A stretch of DNA of 64,000 nucleotides from Pedobacter endophyticus (GCF_015679185.1 NZ_CP064939.1:1922001-1986000), one strand, 5' to 3'. Numbered from the stretch's first letter, positions 18,525 through 27,282 are shown. Translations and numbers: made by a program. The notes: generated by a model not told the origin, from the sequence alone.

Positions 18525-21500
18525 TTAAAAGTTAACATTAAGACCTGCCGTGTAAGTTCTGGTGTTTGGATATTGAAAACGACCGTAAACGGCGTTATTT
18601 TCAGGATCTAATCCTCTCCATTTGGTCCATGTGAACAGGTTTTGCCCTTGAATGAAAATCCTGACACCTTTGATGATCTTCGTCTTTTCTAACAAGCTTT
18701 TTGGCAAAGAATAACCAATATTCACATTTCTCAATCTAAGAAAAGATGCATCCTGAATATCTTTCGATGTAAAGTTTCTAGGAATATCGAATCTTTGCAA
18801 AATGGCATCGTTTCCGGTATCGCCCGGAACCTGCCACCTGTTCTCTAACATCCTAACGGTTTGGTTACTGGTTGAATAACGTTGATTTTCGTTATAAAAA
18901 TCTTCGTTGTTCCAACGCATCACGTTTGATACGAACGAGAATAATGCCGATGCGGTAATGCCTTTATAACTTAACGAGGTATTAAAACCGCCCGTAAATG
19001 TTGGATATAAGCTTCCGGAATTGGTGGTGCTTTGCGTATTCACATTATAGGTTGTGGTAATCGATCCATCGAGATTATAATATTGTGCCTCTCCGGTTTG
19101 CGGATTTACGCCTGCCCAATCTGGCGCATAATAAGTTCCGTAAGGTAAGCCAACCTGCAAAATACGCGTGTCGCCATCAGGATAAGAATCTACCAGATCG
19201 GTAACATGAAGTATTTTGTTTTTGTTATAACCGGCGTTAACGCCCAATGTCCAGATAAAATCTTTTGATCTGATTACATCGCCGCTTACATCAAACTCTA
19301 CCCCTCGGTTGCGCATTACACCGGCGCTCAGGTTGAGCTCGCTAAAGCCCGATGTTGCAGATAAAGGTTGGTTGATGAACATGTTTGTGGTCTTCCGGTT
19401 ATAGTAATCAACCGTTACACGCAATCTGTTTTTGAACATGGCTAGATCAAATCCGGTATTAAATTCCTTAACATATTCCCAGTCAAAGGCATCGTTGCCC
19501 GGCGTTGTTGCCCTTATTGCGGCCACACCACCGTACGAAGTATTTACCGCGTAAGTGGGCAGATACAAGAAATCGCCACCAAACGGACTTGCGGTAATTC
19601 CGTAACTGCCACGAATGCGTAAATCAGAAATCAGCTCCGATGATTTCAAAAATTCTTCCGCCTTGGCATTCCAGTTAGCACCAATTGAATAGAAACCATG
19701 CCATTTGTTCTGCGGAGCCACTCTTGTCGAACCATCGTAACGGTAACTTCCGGTTAGGGTGTATTTTTCATCATACGTGTATCTGGCAACGCCCATAAAA
19801 GAGGCCAACGCATTTTTGGTTTTGCCGCCAGTTGTCGAAGGTAAATAAGTTGCACTTCCGTTGGTTGCACCCGCTGGTGTCTCTGGCAAACGGCCGTCGA
19901 TACCGTAGGCGCTGAAACCAAACGTGTTATAATTGTTGTACACATATTCGTAAAAGGCCGAAGCTTCGAAATCGTGCAGTTCGTTAAATTTCTTTGCATA
20001 GGTTATGCCTGTGGTCGAAATAATGTTGAAGTTTCTTCTGCTGGCATCCGTTAACCTGCCTTTACCGCCCAAGGTGTTGGCAACGCTTCTCGAGCCATAA
20101 TAAGAATCGGGATTGACGAATTGCTGATCGGTAGATTGGCGGTAATCGATACCTGCTCTGGTAGTTACCTTTAATTCTGGCAAAATTTGATAAGCAAAAG
20201 CAGTGCTGATGATAGACTTTAACTGCTCTGTTTTATCTGACGAATTTAATAAACGCTCTAAAGCCTGACTGCCTTCGCGTTGATCGAGAATAAAATAAGA
20301 TGACTTATTGCCTTGATGAATTAAGGTGCCATCGGGTGCATACGGATTTTCATAAGGCAGCGCATAATAAACTGCCGACATGGCGGTTCCTGCACTTGTT
20401 GAACCCTCTCCTTCGGTAAAGCTCGATTGTGAATAACCTAATGAAAGGTTCACATTTCCGCTGAACTTATCATCCTTGAAATCGAGGTTGCTTCTTAAGG
20501 AATAACGATCTAATCCGGTCCGTTTGGCCACACCTTCCTGATTGTAATAGTTTAAGGAATTGTAAAAACGCAGGTTTTCGTTGCCACCGCTAATGCTTAC
20601 TTGTTGTTCTTGAAACTTACCGCGTTGAAAGAAAACATCTCTCCAATCGGTATTAATTTGCTGTAAGCTATCGATAATAAAATCTGCACGTGCACGGGTG
20701 GCCGCAGTTCCGTTTATATAAGTGGGGTTTTTGGGCGAATAGGTCCATCCTGGCCCGATGTTGCGCCCGAAACTTGCACCAACTTCTTCCTCAAACTGTA
20801 ACCGCTGTTGCGTGTTCATCATTTCGAAGTTTGCGCGGCTCAAATTAGAGAAACCATATTGTGAGGTGTAGCTAACGGCAACTTTACCCGCCTTGCCTTT
20901 TTTGGTTGTTAACACGATAACACCGTTTGAGCCTCTTGAACCATAAAGCGCCTTAGCCGAAGCATCTTTCAAAACCGTAGCCGATTCGATGTCTTCCGGA
21001 TTGATGGTTTGAAAATAACCAGCTTCAATGGGTACTCCATCCAAAACGAATAATGGAGTAGATGAACCATTTACGCTACCAATACCGCGAATTACAACCG
21101 AAGCGCTTTGACCGGGCTGGCCGGAGGTAGAAATTACGCTCATACCTGGCACGCGGCCCTGCAAAATCTGATCGACAGTTAAGCCTGGCACATCGTTGAT
21201 TTTATCGGCCGTTACCAATGAACTGGCATTGGCCGATTGAGATTTCGTGTAATTAGTGTAACCCGTTACCACAATATCGCTTAAATTACCCGCGGCGGGC
21301 AACAATTCCAACGTACCTAAGCCCGATTTGGCCAACACTTCGCGATCGGTGTAACCGATGTAAGAAATAACCAAAACTGCATTTTCGTCTACATTTCTGA
21401 GGGTAAAGTTTCCTTGCGCATCGGTTACCGCAATTGCAGACTGACCTTTTACACGCACGGAAGCGCCCGGCATGGGGTTTCCGTTCTCATCAACAACCTT

Positions 21501-21926
21501 ACCGCTAACATCAATCGCTTTCGTGCTTTCAATAGTCGTCGTACTTGGAAAAATTAAGATGGTATTTTCTTTTATTTCCCATCCAAACGGCTGCGATTTC
21601 AGCGCCTGCGCCAACACCTCTTTAAGTTCCGCATTTTTTAAGTTAATGGTAACGGGCTTAGATTTCTGTTGAATCAAATCCGAATCATAAAGGAAAAAAT
21701 AGCCCGTTTGGCGTTTAATTTCTTTCAACACACGCACCAGTGGCGTATTCTTTTGGCTAATGCTTACCCGCTGCGAAAATGCCGCAGCACTTACCTGCAA
21801 GCAGAAAGCAGTCATTAAAACAACAAAAAGTTTCATAGCCTTAAAAAATTGATGGTTAGGATGTTTGGTAGCGGTTTGCCCTGCATTTTCGGCAACGGCA
21901 CTTCTACATTGAGTGTAAAATTTCAT
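18525..21926 (-). CDS. SusC/RagA TonB-dependent transporter with STN signalling domain
   Basis: A 1133-residue outer-membrane transporter. The N-terminus has a 30-residue charged extension, then MKLFVVLMTAFCLQVSAAAFSQ as signal peptide. An STN (secretin/TonB) domain follows at about 55-130 (LVRVLKEIKRQTGYFFLYDSDLI...ILIFP), the part that talks to the FecR anti-sigma protein. Next are a carboxypeptidase-D-like domain (IDVSGKVVDENGNPMPGASVRVKG), the plug (VDQILQGRVPGMSVISTSGQPGQSA, PLFVLDGVPIEAGYF, LKDASAKALYGSRGSNGVI) and the beta-barrel ending FQYPNTRTYTAGLNVNF. The STN domain and the adjacent FecR and sigma genes mark it as transducer of its own induction. Start choice between 21926 and the inner methionine at 21836 is uncertain. 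Confidence 0.93.
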   Translation of the reverse strand: MKFYTQCRSAVAENAGQTATKHPNHQFFKAMKLFVVLMTAFCLQVSAAAFSQRVSISQKNTPLVRVLKEIKRQTGYFFLYDSDLIQQKSKPVTINLKNAELKEVLAQALKSQPFGWEIKENTILIFPSTTTIESTKAIDVSGKVVDENGNPMPGASVRVKGQSAIAVTDAQGNFTLRNVDENAVLVISYIGYTDREVLAKSGLGTLELLPAAGNLSDIVVTGYTNYTKSQSANASSLVTADKINDVPGLTVDQILQGRVPGMSVISTSGQPGQSASVVIRGIGSVNGSSTPLFVLDGVPIEAGYFQTINPEDIESATVLKDASAKALYGSRGSNGVIVLTTKKGKAGKVAVSYTSQYGFSNLSRANFEMMNTQQRLQFEEEVGASFGRNIGPGWTYSPKNPTYINGTAATRARADFIIDSLQQINTDWRDVFFQRGKFQEQQVSISGGNENLRFYNSLNYYNQEGVAKRTGLDRYSLRSNLDFKDDKFSGNVNLSLGYSQSSFTEGEGSTSAGTAMSAVYYALPYENPYAPDGTLIHQGNKSSYFILDQREGSQALERLLNSSDKTEQLKSIISTAFAYQILPELKVTTRAGIDYRQSTDQQFVNPDSYYGSRSVANTLGGKGRLTDASRRNFNIISTTGITYAKKFNELHDFEASAFYEYVYNNYNTFGFSAYGIDGRLPETPAGATNGSATYLPSTTGGKTKNALASFMGVARYTYDEKYTLTGSYRYDGSTRVAPQNKWHGFYSIGANWNAKAEEFLKSSELISDLRIRGSYGITASPFGGDFLYLPTYAVNTSYGGVAAIRATTPGNDAFDWEYVKEFNTGFDLAMFKNRLRVTVDYYNRKTTNMFINQPLSATSGFSELNLSAGVMRNRGVEFDVSGDVIRSKDFIWTLGVNAGYNKNKILHVTDLVDSYPDGDTRILQVGLPYGTYYAPDWAGVNPQTGEAQYYNLDGSITTTYNVNTQSTTNSGSLYPTFTGGFNTSLSYKGITASALFSFVSNVMRWNNEDFYNENQRYSTSNQTVRMLENRWQVPGDTGNDAILQRFDIPRNFTSKDIQDASFLRLRNVNIGYSLPKSLLEKTKIIKGVRIFIQGQNLFTWTKWRGLDPENNAVYGRFQYPNTRTYTAGLNVNF

Positions 21927-22014
21927 ACATTCAGTTTGGTTTAAAGGTTAGGGTGATAGGTTACTTGGTTGTATGCTGTTCTCCAGCAACACTTATTTTC
22001 GTTCAAAAGGTTTA

Positions 22015-23190
22015 TTATCTCAATACTTTTAATTTTTTCCCTTCGGTGATTTCAAATTTGATGTTTCCTGTTTTTTCGAGCATTTTCAATACTTCGGATA
22101 GCTTCGCCTTACGCGGCACCATACCGTTATAGCGTTTATTGGGTACAAATGAGTAGTCGATTTTAATATCGTACCATCTTTCTAATTGATTAAGAATGCC
22201 CTTCAGCTCAGCATCATTAAACTGAAAAAGGCCATTCTTCCATGCCGTTTCATCGTTGGTATCTACATCCGAAGTGATTTGGATTTTTGAATTTCCCGAT
22301 AGATCAGCAATTGCCTGTTCGCCCGGTTTTAATAGTTTAGCTGAGTTGAAATTGCTTACCTTCACACTGCCCTCTAATAAAGTTGTTTTGATGGTTCGAT
22401 CGTCCATGTAACCGTTGATGTTGAAATGAGTACCCAGCACTTCAACATCCTGATTGAGACTTTTTACGTGAAATGGCAGGTCCTTGTTTTTCGCCACCTC
22501 AAAATAGGCTTCGCCAGAAAGTTCAACATTACGGGTATTACCTACGAAAGACTCTGGATATTTTAACGATGAAGCCGCATTGAGCCACACTTTTGTACCA
22601 TCGGGCAGCAAAACCTGAAATTGACCGCCCCTGGGTGTTTGAATGGTATTGTAAGCCACGGTTTTATGCGCCAAAGCATGGTTCGAACCGGCAGCCGCAT
22701 AAATCAACTGACCATGTTTGGCTTTTGAGATTGTAACGCCGTTTTTATCACTGATGTTTTTTGTGGTCTTATCATCCAACACCACTTTTGTACCATCGGC
22801 CAATGTTAAAATAGCCTTGTCGGTTCCCGGCAGTACATCTATGTTTTCTACTGTGGCCAACTTCGGCTCGATTTCGTTATTGGTAATGTCTCTATTAAAA
22901 AAGAAATAAAAACCGCCACATATTAAGATCAATATCGCGGCGGCTGAAGCGTACTTATAGAAAGGAATGATTTTGGATTTTTTCGGCAATGCGATCTTCG
23001 TTCGGATGGCATCGAAGTTTTCTTCCTCCAGATTTTGTAAATCCTCGGCACTATTGGCACCAAGATTTTCATTTTTACTCAAATAGTCATAATAGGATTC
23101 TAAAAAAAGGATTTCTTCTGCCGTTGCCTTGCCCGACAAATAGCGATCGATAATGTTTTTTATATCTTTTTGAGGACGAAATGAGGGCAT
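22015..23190 (-). CDS. FecR-family anti-sigma factor
   Basis: A 391-residue inner-membrane regulator. The cytoplasmic N-terminal part (1-75) would hold the sigma factor. One membrane span is visible at about 81-98 (ASAAAILILICGGFYFFF). The periplasmic FecR domain includes RGGQFQVLLPDGTKVWLNAASSLKYP (about 188-213) and ELSGEAYFEVAKN. The C-terminal DUF4974-type part ends LEKTGNIKFEITEGKKLKVL. It lies between the ECF sigma gene and the STN-bearing SusC, the standard trans-envelope relay in which ligand-bound SusC signals through FecR to free the sigma factor. Confidence 0.93.
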   Translation of the reverse strand: MPSFRPQKDIKNIIDRYLSGKATAEEILFLESYYDYLSKNENLGANSAEDLQNLEEENFDAIRTKIALPKKSKIIPFYKYASAAAILILICGGFYFFFNRDITNNEIEPKLATVENIDVLPGTDKAILTLADGTKVVLDDKTTKNISDKNGVTISKAKHGQLIYAAAGSNHALAHKTVAYNTIQTPRGGQFQVLLPDGTKVWLNAASSLKYPESFVGNTRNVELSGEAYFEVAKNKDLPFHVKSLNQDVEVLGTHFNINGYMDDRTIKTTLLEGSVKVSNFNSAKLLKPGEQAIADLSGNSKIQITSDVDTNDETAWKNGLFQFNDAELKGILNQLERWYDIKIDYSFVPNKRYNGMVPRKAKLSEVLKMLEKTGNIKFEITEGKKLKVLR

Positions 23191-23285
23191 ATATTTCCGG
23201 TTTTTTAATACTATGTACCAGAAACAGAAAGAAATCCCAAAAGAAATTTAAAAAAACATTTAAAAATTTAGAAATGAGCTAAAGA

Positions 23286-23882
23286 TTATCTCGAAAATGC
23301 AGAATAAACGGAAACTACTAACACAAACAGATGCGTTAACCGAAACTTTAGCGCATGGGTTGCGGTGGTAAGCTGGTTTTGAACCGTTTTTTGAGAAACG
23401 TTTAGCGCTACCGAAATTTTAGCTGTAGATAAGCCTTCGTAGTAGTGCAACAGAAATATTCTTCTTCGCTTTTCCGGAAGTGCTTTTATAAACAATTCAA
23501 TTACGCCTTTCGCTTCCCGTTCCAGCAACTCACCATCGGCCTGTAGTGGCGAAATCAGTTGATTTTCGAAGTAATCGGCAAAAAAGCTGCCTTTTGGCGA
23601 TCTGGCGATGTGTTTTAATACCTGAAAGCGTACTGCGGTGTGTAGGTAAGCCAGTGGATTTTGTAAATCGAGCGTTGTTCTTCGGTTCCAGAGATCGGCG
23701 AAAACATTTTGAATAATATCCTGACACTTCTCTTTTTCGGGTAAACGCCTGTACGCCGCATTATAAAGATCGATCCAATAAAGGCGGTAAATTTTATCAA
23801 AAGCAGCCTCGTCTCCTTGCTTTAATAAGTCAAAAAGAAAATTCTCGCTGTTATCGCCCTCACAAGTTATCGAAGCTTTCAA
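23286..23882 (-). CDS. ECF RNA polymerase sigma-70 factor (FecI-like)
   Basis: A 198-residue extracytoplasmic-function sigma factor. Region 2 is seen in FDKIYRLYWIDLYNAAYRRL...CQDIIQNVFADLWNRR (about 28-70). Region 4, with its helix-turn-helix, is LPEKRRRIFLLHYYEGLSTAKISVALNVSQKTVQNQLTTA (about 134-173). It belongs to the Bacteroidetes SusC/FecR-associated group. A hydrophobic C-terminal tail (LFVLVVSVYSAF) is common in that group. It is the first gene of the seven-gene minus-strand locus and should turn on the SusC operon when FecR signals. Confidence 0.93.
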   Translation of the reverse strand: MKASITCEGDNSENFLFDLLKQGDEAAFDKIYRLYWIDLYNAAYRRLPEKEKCQDIIQNVFADLWNRRTTLDLQNPLAYLHTAVRFQVLKHIARSPKGSFFADYFENQLISPLQADGELLEREAKGVIELFIKALPEKRRRIFLLHYYEGLSTAKISVALNVSQKTVQNQLTTATHALKFRLTHLFVLVVSVYSAFSR

Positions 23883-23901
23883 TGATTAAGGATTGATTAA
23901 C

Positions 23902-23933
23902 CAAACATAGTCATTTTCAAGAACTTTAGCAAT
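23902..23933 (-). promoter_or_regulatory. Predicted promoter of the ECF sigma gene
   Basis: A minus-strand TATGTTTG (23909-23902) fits TAnnTTTG, with ATTG (23933-23930) 20 bases upstream. The ATG is 20 bases downstream. Confidence 0.45.
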
Positions 23934-23958
23934 TGGTTAGTTGGTTCACTAGTTCATT

Positions 23959-24472
23959 AGTCATCGGATGAATACCTTGCATTGCCGCTAGATTCATCCG
24001 ATGACTGTTTGGTATTGCCTATTGGTAATTGGTTTCATCGGTTCATTAGTCATCGGATGAATACCTTACATTGCCGCTAGATTCATCCGATGACTGTTTG
24101 GTATTGCTTATTTGGTAATTGGTTTCATTAGTTATTGGTTCATCAGTCATCGGATGAATACCTTACATTGCCGCTAGATTCATCCGATGACTGTTTGGTA
24201 TTGCCTATTTGGTAATTGGTTTCATTAGTTATTGGTTCATCAGTCATCGGATGAATACCTTACATTGCCGCTAGATTCATCCGATGACTGTTTGGTATTG
24301 CCTATTTGGTAATTGGTTTCATTAGTTATTGGTTCATCAGTCATCGGATGAATACCCTACATTGCCGCTAGATTCATCCGATGGCTGTTTGGTATTGCTT
24401 ATTCGTCATTGCTAATTGGTTCATTAGTCATCGGATGAATATAAGCAACCTGTCTATATTCATCGGATGACT
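23959..24472. repeat. Second REP-like hairpin array, 6 units
   Basis: Units lie at 23959-24006, 24048-24095, 24145-24192, 24242-24289, 24339-24386 and 24426-24472. Spacing is 89-97 bases, filled with ATTGGTTTCATTAGTTATTGGTTCATC-like low-complexity linker. The arms are AGTCATCGGATGAAT and ATTCATCCGATGACT, which is the array at 1444-2086 with the central C and G exchanged between arms, so pairing is kept. The loop (ACCTTRCATTGCCGCTAG) is unrelated to the first array. The last unit is a hybrid whose arms are AGTCATCGGATGAAT and ATTCATCGGATGACT, with a mismatched centre. The unit at 24339 has a further substitution in its last bases. Confidence 0.88.
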
Positions 24473-24616
24473 AAACTGCTTGGTATTGCTTATTGGTACT
24501 TACCAATTGCCCATTGCCCGCTGCTAATTCCTGCATCCTTCTTTCTCCCTTATTTTCAAATAATTACACCTAAAAACTATTTATCTAACTATCTTCAAAA
24601 TACCAAATATTAACCG

Positions 24617-24624
24617 TACCTTTG
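24617..24624 (+). promoter_or_regulatory. Predicted -7 element of the DEAD-box helicase gene
   Basis: TACCTTTG matches TAnnTTTG and lies 27 bases before the helicase ATG. No good TTTG was seen at the -33 distance. Confidence 0.4.
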
Positions 24625-24651
24625 CGGCTCAATTAAAAATAAAAAAGACGA

Positions 24652-26520
24652 ATGACAAACCCATTTCAATTATTGGGGATAAGTGATGACGTCGTTAATG
24701 CCGTAAAGGACCTTGGATTCGAAAATCCAACGCCTATTCAGGAGCAAAGTATTCCTGTACTGTTAGAGGGCAATAACGATTTTGTTGGTTTGGCCCAAAC
24801 AGGAACAGGAAAAACAGCCGCATTTGGTTTGCCGCTGTTAGAACTAATCGATTTTAAAGTAAATAAACCACAGGCATTAATTTTATGCCCTACCCGTGAG
24901 TTATGTTTACAGATCGCTAACGACCTTAAAAACTTTTCTAAAAACGTTGCTAATGCCCACGTTGTTGCCGTTTACGGTGGCGCGAACATTATGCAACAAC
25001 TCCGCGAAATACGCCAAGGCGTTCAAATCGTGGTGGCCACGCCCGGCCGTATGTTGGATATCATTGGCCGTAAAGCCATCGATTTTTCAAACGTTAAATA
25101 TGTTGTGCTTGATGAAGCTGACGAAATGTTAAACATGGGTTTCCAGGATGACATTAACGACATTTTATCAACCACTCCTGATGACAAAAAAACCTGGTTA
25201 TTCTCGGCTACAATGCCGTCAGAAGTTCGCCGTATTGCAAAAAAATACATGAACGAGCCTGTTGAATTAACCATGGGCACCAAAAACACAGGTAACGTAA
25301 ATATCGAACACGAATACTACATTGTTCGTGCCCGCGATAAATATGCAGCCCTAAAACGTATTGTAGATTTCAATCCCGAAATTTTTGCAGTAGTATTTTG
25401 TAAAACCAAATTGGATACACAAGATATTGCCGAGCACTTAATTAAGGATGGTTACAATGCTGATGCCTTACACGGCGATTTATCGCAGCAACAACGCGAT
25501 AAGGTAATGCAACGTTTCCGTGAGCGTAACATGCAATTGTTAATTGCTACCGATGTTGCCGCTCGTGGTATCGATGTAAACAACGTAACCCACGTAATCA
25601 ACTATTCATTGCCTGATGAAATTGAAAGTTATACTCACCGTTCTGGCCGTACCGGTCGTGCAGGTAAAACTGGTATTTCAATCTGTATCATCAACTCTAA
25701 AGAGTTGGGCAAAATCCGTCAACTCGAACGCATTATTGGTAAGCAATTTACCAAGGCCGAGTTGCCTACAGGTTTCGATGTTTGCGAAAAACAACTATTC
25801 TCTTTAGTACATAAAGTACATAACGTAGAAGTTAACAACGAACAAATCGATCAGTACATTCCTCGTATTATGGATGAATTTGCTGATTTATCAAAAGAAG
25901 ATGTAATCAAGCGTTTTGCCTCATTAGAGTTTAACCGTTTCTTAGATTACTATTCGAAAGCCCCAGATTTAAATGCTGCAGTTGGCGAAGATCGTGGTGG
26001 CGACAGAGAACGTGGTGGTCGCGGACGTGGTAGCGAAGGCTATACCCGTTTGTTTATCAACCTGGGCTCCGTAGATGAATTTACCCGCGGCGATATGTTA
26101 TCATTTATCTGTAACAACGGAAAAATTGCTGGCAAAAGCGTTGGTAAGATCGATTTAAAAGGCGTTTTCTCTTTCTTTGAAGTTGAAGATGATGTTGCTG
26201 ATAAAGTTTTCGAAGGCTTTAAATCTGTTGAGTTCAACGGTCGTCAGGTTCGCATTGAAAAAAGCGGCGATGGCGGTGGCGGAGAAAGACGCGGTGGTGG
26301 AGAAAGACGTGGCGGTTTCGGCGGTGAGCGCAGAGGCGGCGGCGGTGGTTTCCGTGGCGGCGACAGAAGATCTGGCGGTGAACGTAGCGGAAGACGTGAA
26401 GGTGGAAGCCGCGAAGGCGGTGGTTTCAGAGATTTCTCTGGCCGCAGTCGCGAAGACAAAGGCGGTAGCACTGGTGGACGCAGAGAAGGCGGAAGCGGCG
26501 AACGCAGAAAAAAGTGGTAA
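24652..26520 (+). CDS. DEAD-box ATP-dependent RNA helicase with DbpA-type domain and RGG tail
   Basis: A 622-residue RNA helicase of the DeaD/CsdA type, acting in ribosome assembly, RNA turnover or cold adaptation. Motifs in order are the Q motif FENPTPIQEQ (23-32), AQTGTGKT (48-55), PTRELCLQI, ATPGRML, DEAD (154-157), SAT (185-187), the second RecA domain with IATDVAARGIDV, and HRSGRTGRAG. A DbpA-like RNA-binding domain (YTRLFINLGSVDEFTRGDMLSFI...VRIEKS) spans about 463-542. The last 80 residues are Gly/Arg-rich with many RGG and GGERR repeats. It is a single-gene unit with its own terminator. Confidence 0.94.
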   Translation: MTNPFQLLGISDDVVNAVKDLGFENPTPIQEQSIPVLLEGNNDFVGLAQTGTGKTAAFGLPLLELIDFKVNKPQALILCPTRELCLQIANDLKNFSKNVANAHVVAVYGGANIMQQLREIRQGVQIVVATPGRMLDIIGRKAIDFSNVKYVVLDEADEMLNMGFQDDINDILSTTPDDKKTWLFSATMPSEVRRIAKKYMNEPVELTMGTKNTGNVNIEHEYYIVRARDKYAALKRIVDFNPEIFAVVFCKTKLDTQDIAEHLIKDGYNADALHGDLSQQQRDKVMQRFRERNMQLLIATDVAARGIDVNNVTHVINYSLPDEIESYTHRSGRTGRAGKTGISICIINSKELGKIRQLERIIGKQFTKAELPTGFDVCEKQLFSLVHKVHNVEVNNEQIDQYIPRIMDEFADLSKEDVIKRFASLEFNRFLDYYSKAPDLNAAVGEDRGGDRERGGRGRGSEGYTRLFINLGSVDEFTRGDMLSFICNNGKIAGKSVGKIDLKGVFSFFEVEDDVADKVFEGFKSVEFNGRQVRIEKSGDGGGGERRGGGERRGGFGGERRGGGGGFRGGDRRSGGERSGRREGGSREGGGFRDFSGRSREDKGGSTGGRREGGSGERRKKW

Positions 26521-26544
26521 ATCGCTAAATTTAAATAGTATTCG

Positions 26545-26579
26545 AAGCCGGTTTTGTTTTCAAAACCGGCTTTTTTTTT
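26545..26579 (+). terminator. Terminator of the DEAD-box helicase gene
   Basis: A 12-bp stem, AAGCCGGTTTTG/CAAAACCGGCTT, with loop TTTT is followed by a T-run to 26579. It lies 24 bases after the stop codon. Confidence 0.9.
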
Positions 26580-26590
26580 GTCAGCTCAAG

Positions 26591-26990
26591 CACAATGTCA
26601 TTTAGTTAAGTGAGAGGGGCGTCAGTCTGAGCCGATGAAATACAATGTTATTGAGTTAAGCGAAAGGGGTGTCAGTCTGAGCCGATGAAACACAATGTTA
26701 TTGAGTTAAGCGAAAGGGGCGTCGGTCTGAGCCGATGAAGCACAATGTTATTGAGTTAAGCAAAAGGGGTGTCAGTCTGAGCCGATGAAACACAATGTTA
26801 TTGAGTTAAGCGAAAGGGGTGTCAGTCTGAGCCGATGAAGCACAATGTTATTGAGTTAAGCGAAAGGGGTGTCAGTCTGAGCCGATGAAGCACAATGTTA
26901 TTGAGTTAAGCGAAAGGGGCGTCGGTCTGAGCCGATGAAACACAATGTTATTGAGTTAAGCAAAAGGGGTGTCAGTCTGAGCGGAGTCGA
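26591..26990. repeat. 50-bp tandem repeat, eight copies
   Basis: Copies start at 26591, 26641, 26691, 26741, 26791, 26841, 26891 and 26941, with core CACAATGTTATTGAGTTAAG and a second half GTCAGTCTGAGCCGATGAA. Copies differ at a handful of sites (CGAAAGGGG/CAAAAGGGG, GTCAG/GTCGG). The last copy changes to GTCAGTCTGAGCGGAGTCGA, a motif also found singly elsewhere in the window (11790 region, opposite strand). The array runs directly into the antitoxin remnant at its right end. Confidence 0.92.
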
Positions 26991-27081
26991 AGACGTGAAA
27001 GAGGCTGTAGACGAGTTAAACCTAGTGTTATCGGGCAAGCTTGAGGCACGTAACGCAGACGATTTGCTGAATGAGCTATAA
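26935..27081 (+). pseudogene. Type II antitoxin remnant (C-terminal part only)
   Basis: An open frame of 48 codons whose last 29 residues, VKEAVDELNLVLSGKLEARN and then ADDLLNEL, look like the C-terminal tail of a small RelE/ParE-partner antitoxin. Its first 19 residues are translated from the last copy of the 50-bp repeat, so the natural N-terminus (DNA-binding and dimer part) is gone. The stop overlaps the following toxin ATG by 11 bases, as in intact pairs. Too short for most gene finders. The assignment rests on tail character and the toxin beside it. Confidence 0.5.
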
Positions 27082-27181
27082 AGTTCAATTTATTCCAAAG
27101 TTTGAAAGGGAGCTGAAACGCCTTGCTAAAAAGTTTCCTTCGCTCAAACCAGACTTTCTACCATATATAAGTTGCCGTTGA
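27071..27181 (+). pseudogene. RelE/ParE-family toxin remnant (N-terminal part only)
   Basis: ATG at 27071 reads MSYKVQFIPKFERELKRLAK, then KFPSLKPDFLPYISCR and a stop at 27179-27181. The first 29 residues match the start of Bacteroidota RelE/ParE-type mRNA-interferase toxins, which are normally about 100 residues. The frame breaks where the hairpin CCGTTGAC/GTCAACGG begins (27175), so a repeat appears to have truncated the gene. It must be inactive as the catalytic C-terminal strands are absent. Confidence 0.6.
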
Positions 27182-27194
27182 CTTCAGTCAACGG
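27175..27194. repeat. Perfect hairpin replacing the toxin 3' end
   Basis: CCGTTGAC-TTCA-GTCAACGG, an 8-bp perfect stem with a 4-base loop, located at the point where similarity to a toxin gene ends. It could end transcription weakly, though no T-run follows. Confidence 0.6.
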
Positions 27195-27282
27195 AGAGCC
27201 AAAAGCAAAGAACTCTTGCAAATTCCTTTCCCAATAAACAAAATAGCTCTATATTGCAGAAACCAACAATAATTTTCAGATT

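Noticed and set aside
26177..26605. 142-codon plus-strand frame at the helicase 3' end
   Set aside because: Alternative frame of the Gly/Arg-rich tail; its Ala/Val-rich sequence is a codon-bias artefact.
27061..27181. Active toxin-antitoxin locus
   Set aside because: Both genes are incomplete: the antitoxin lacks its N-terminus and the toxin stops after 36 residues.
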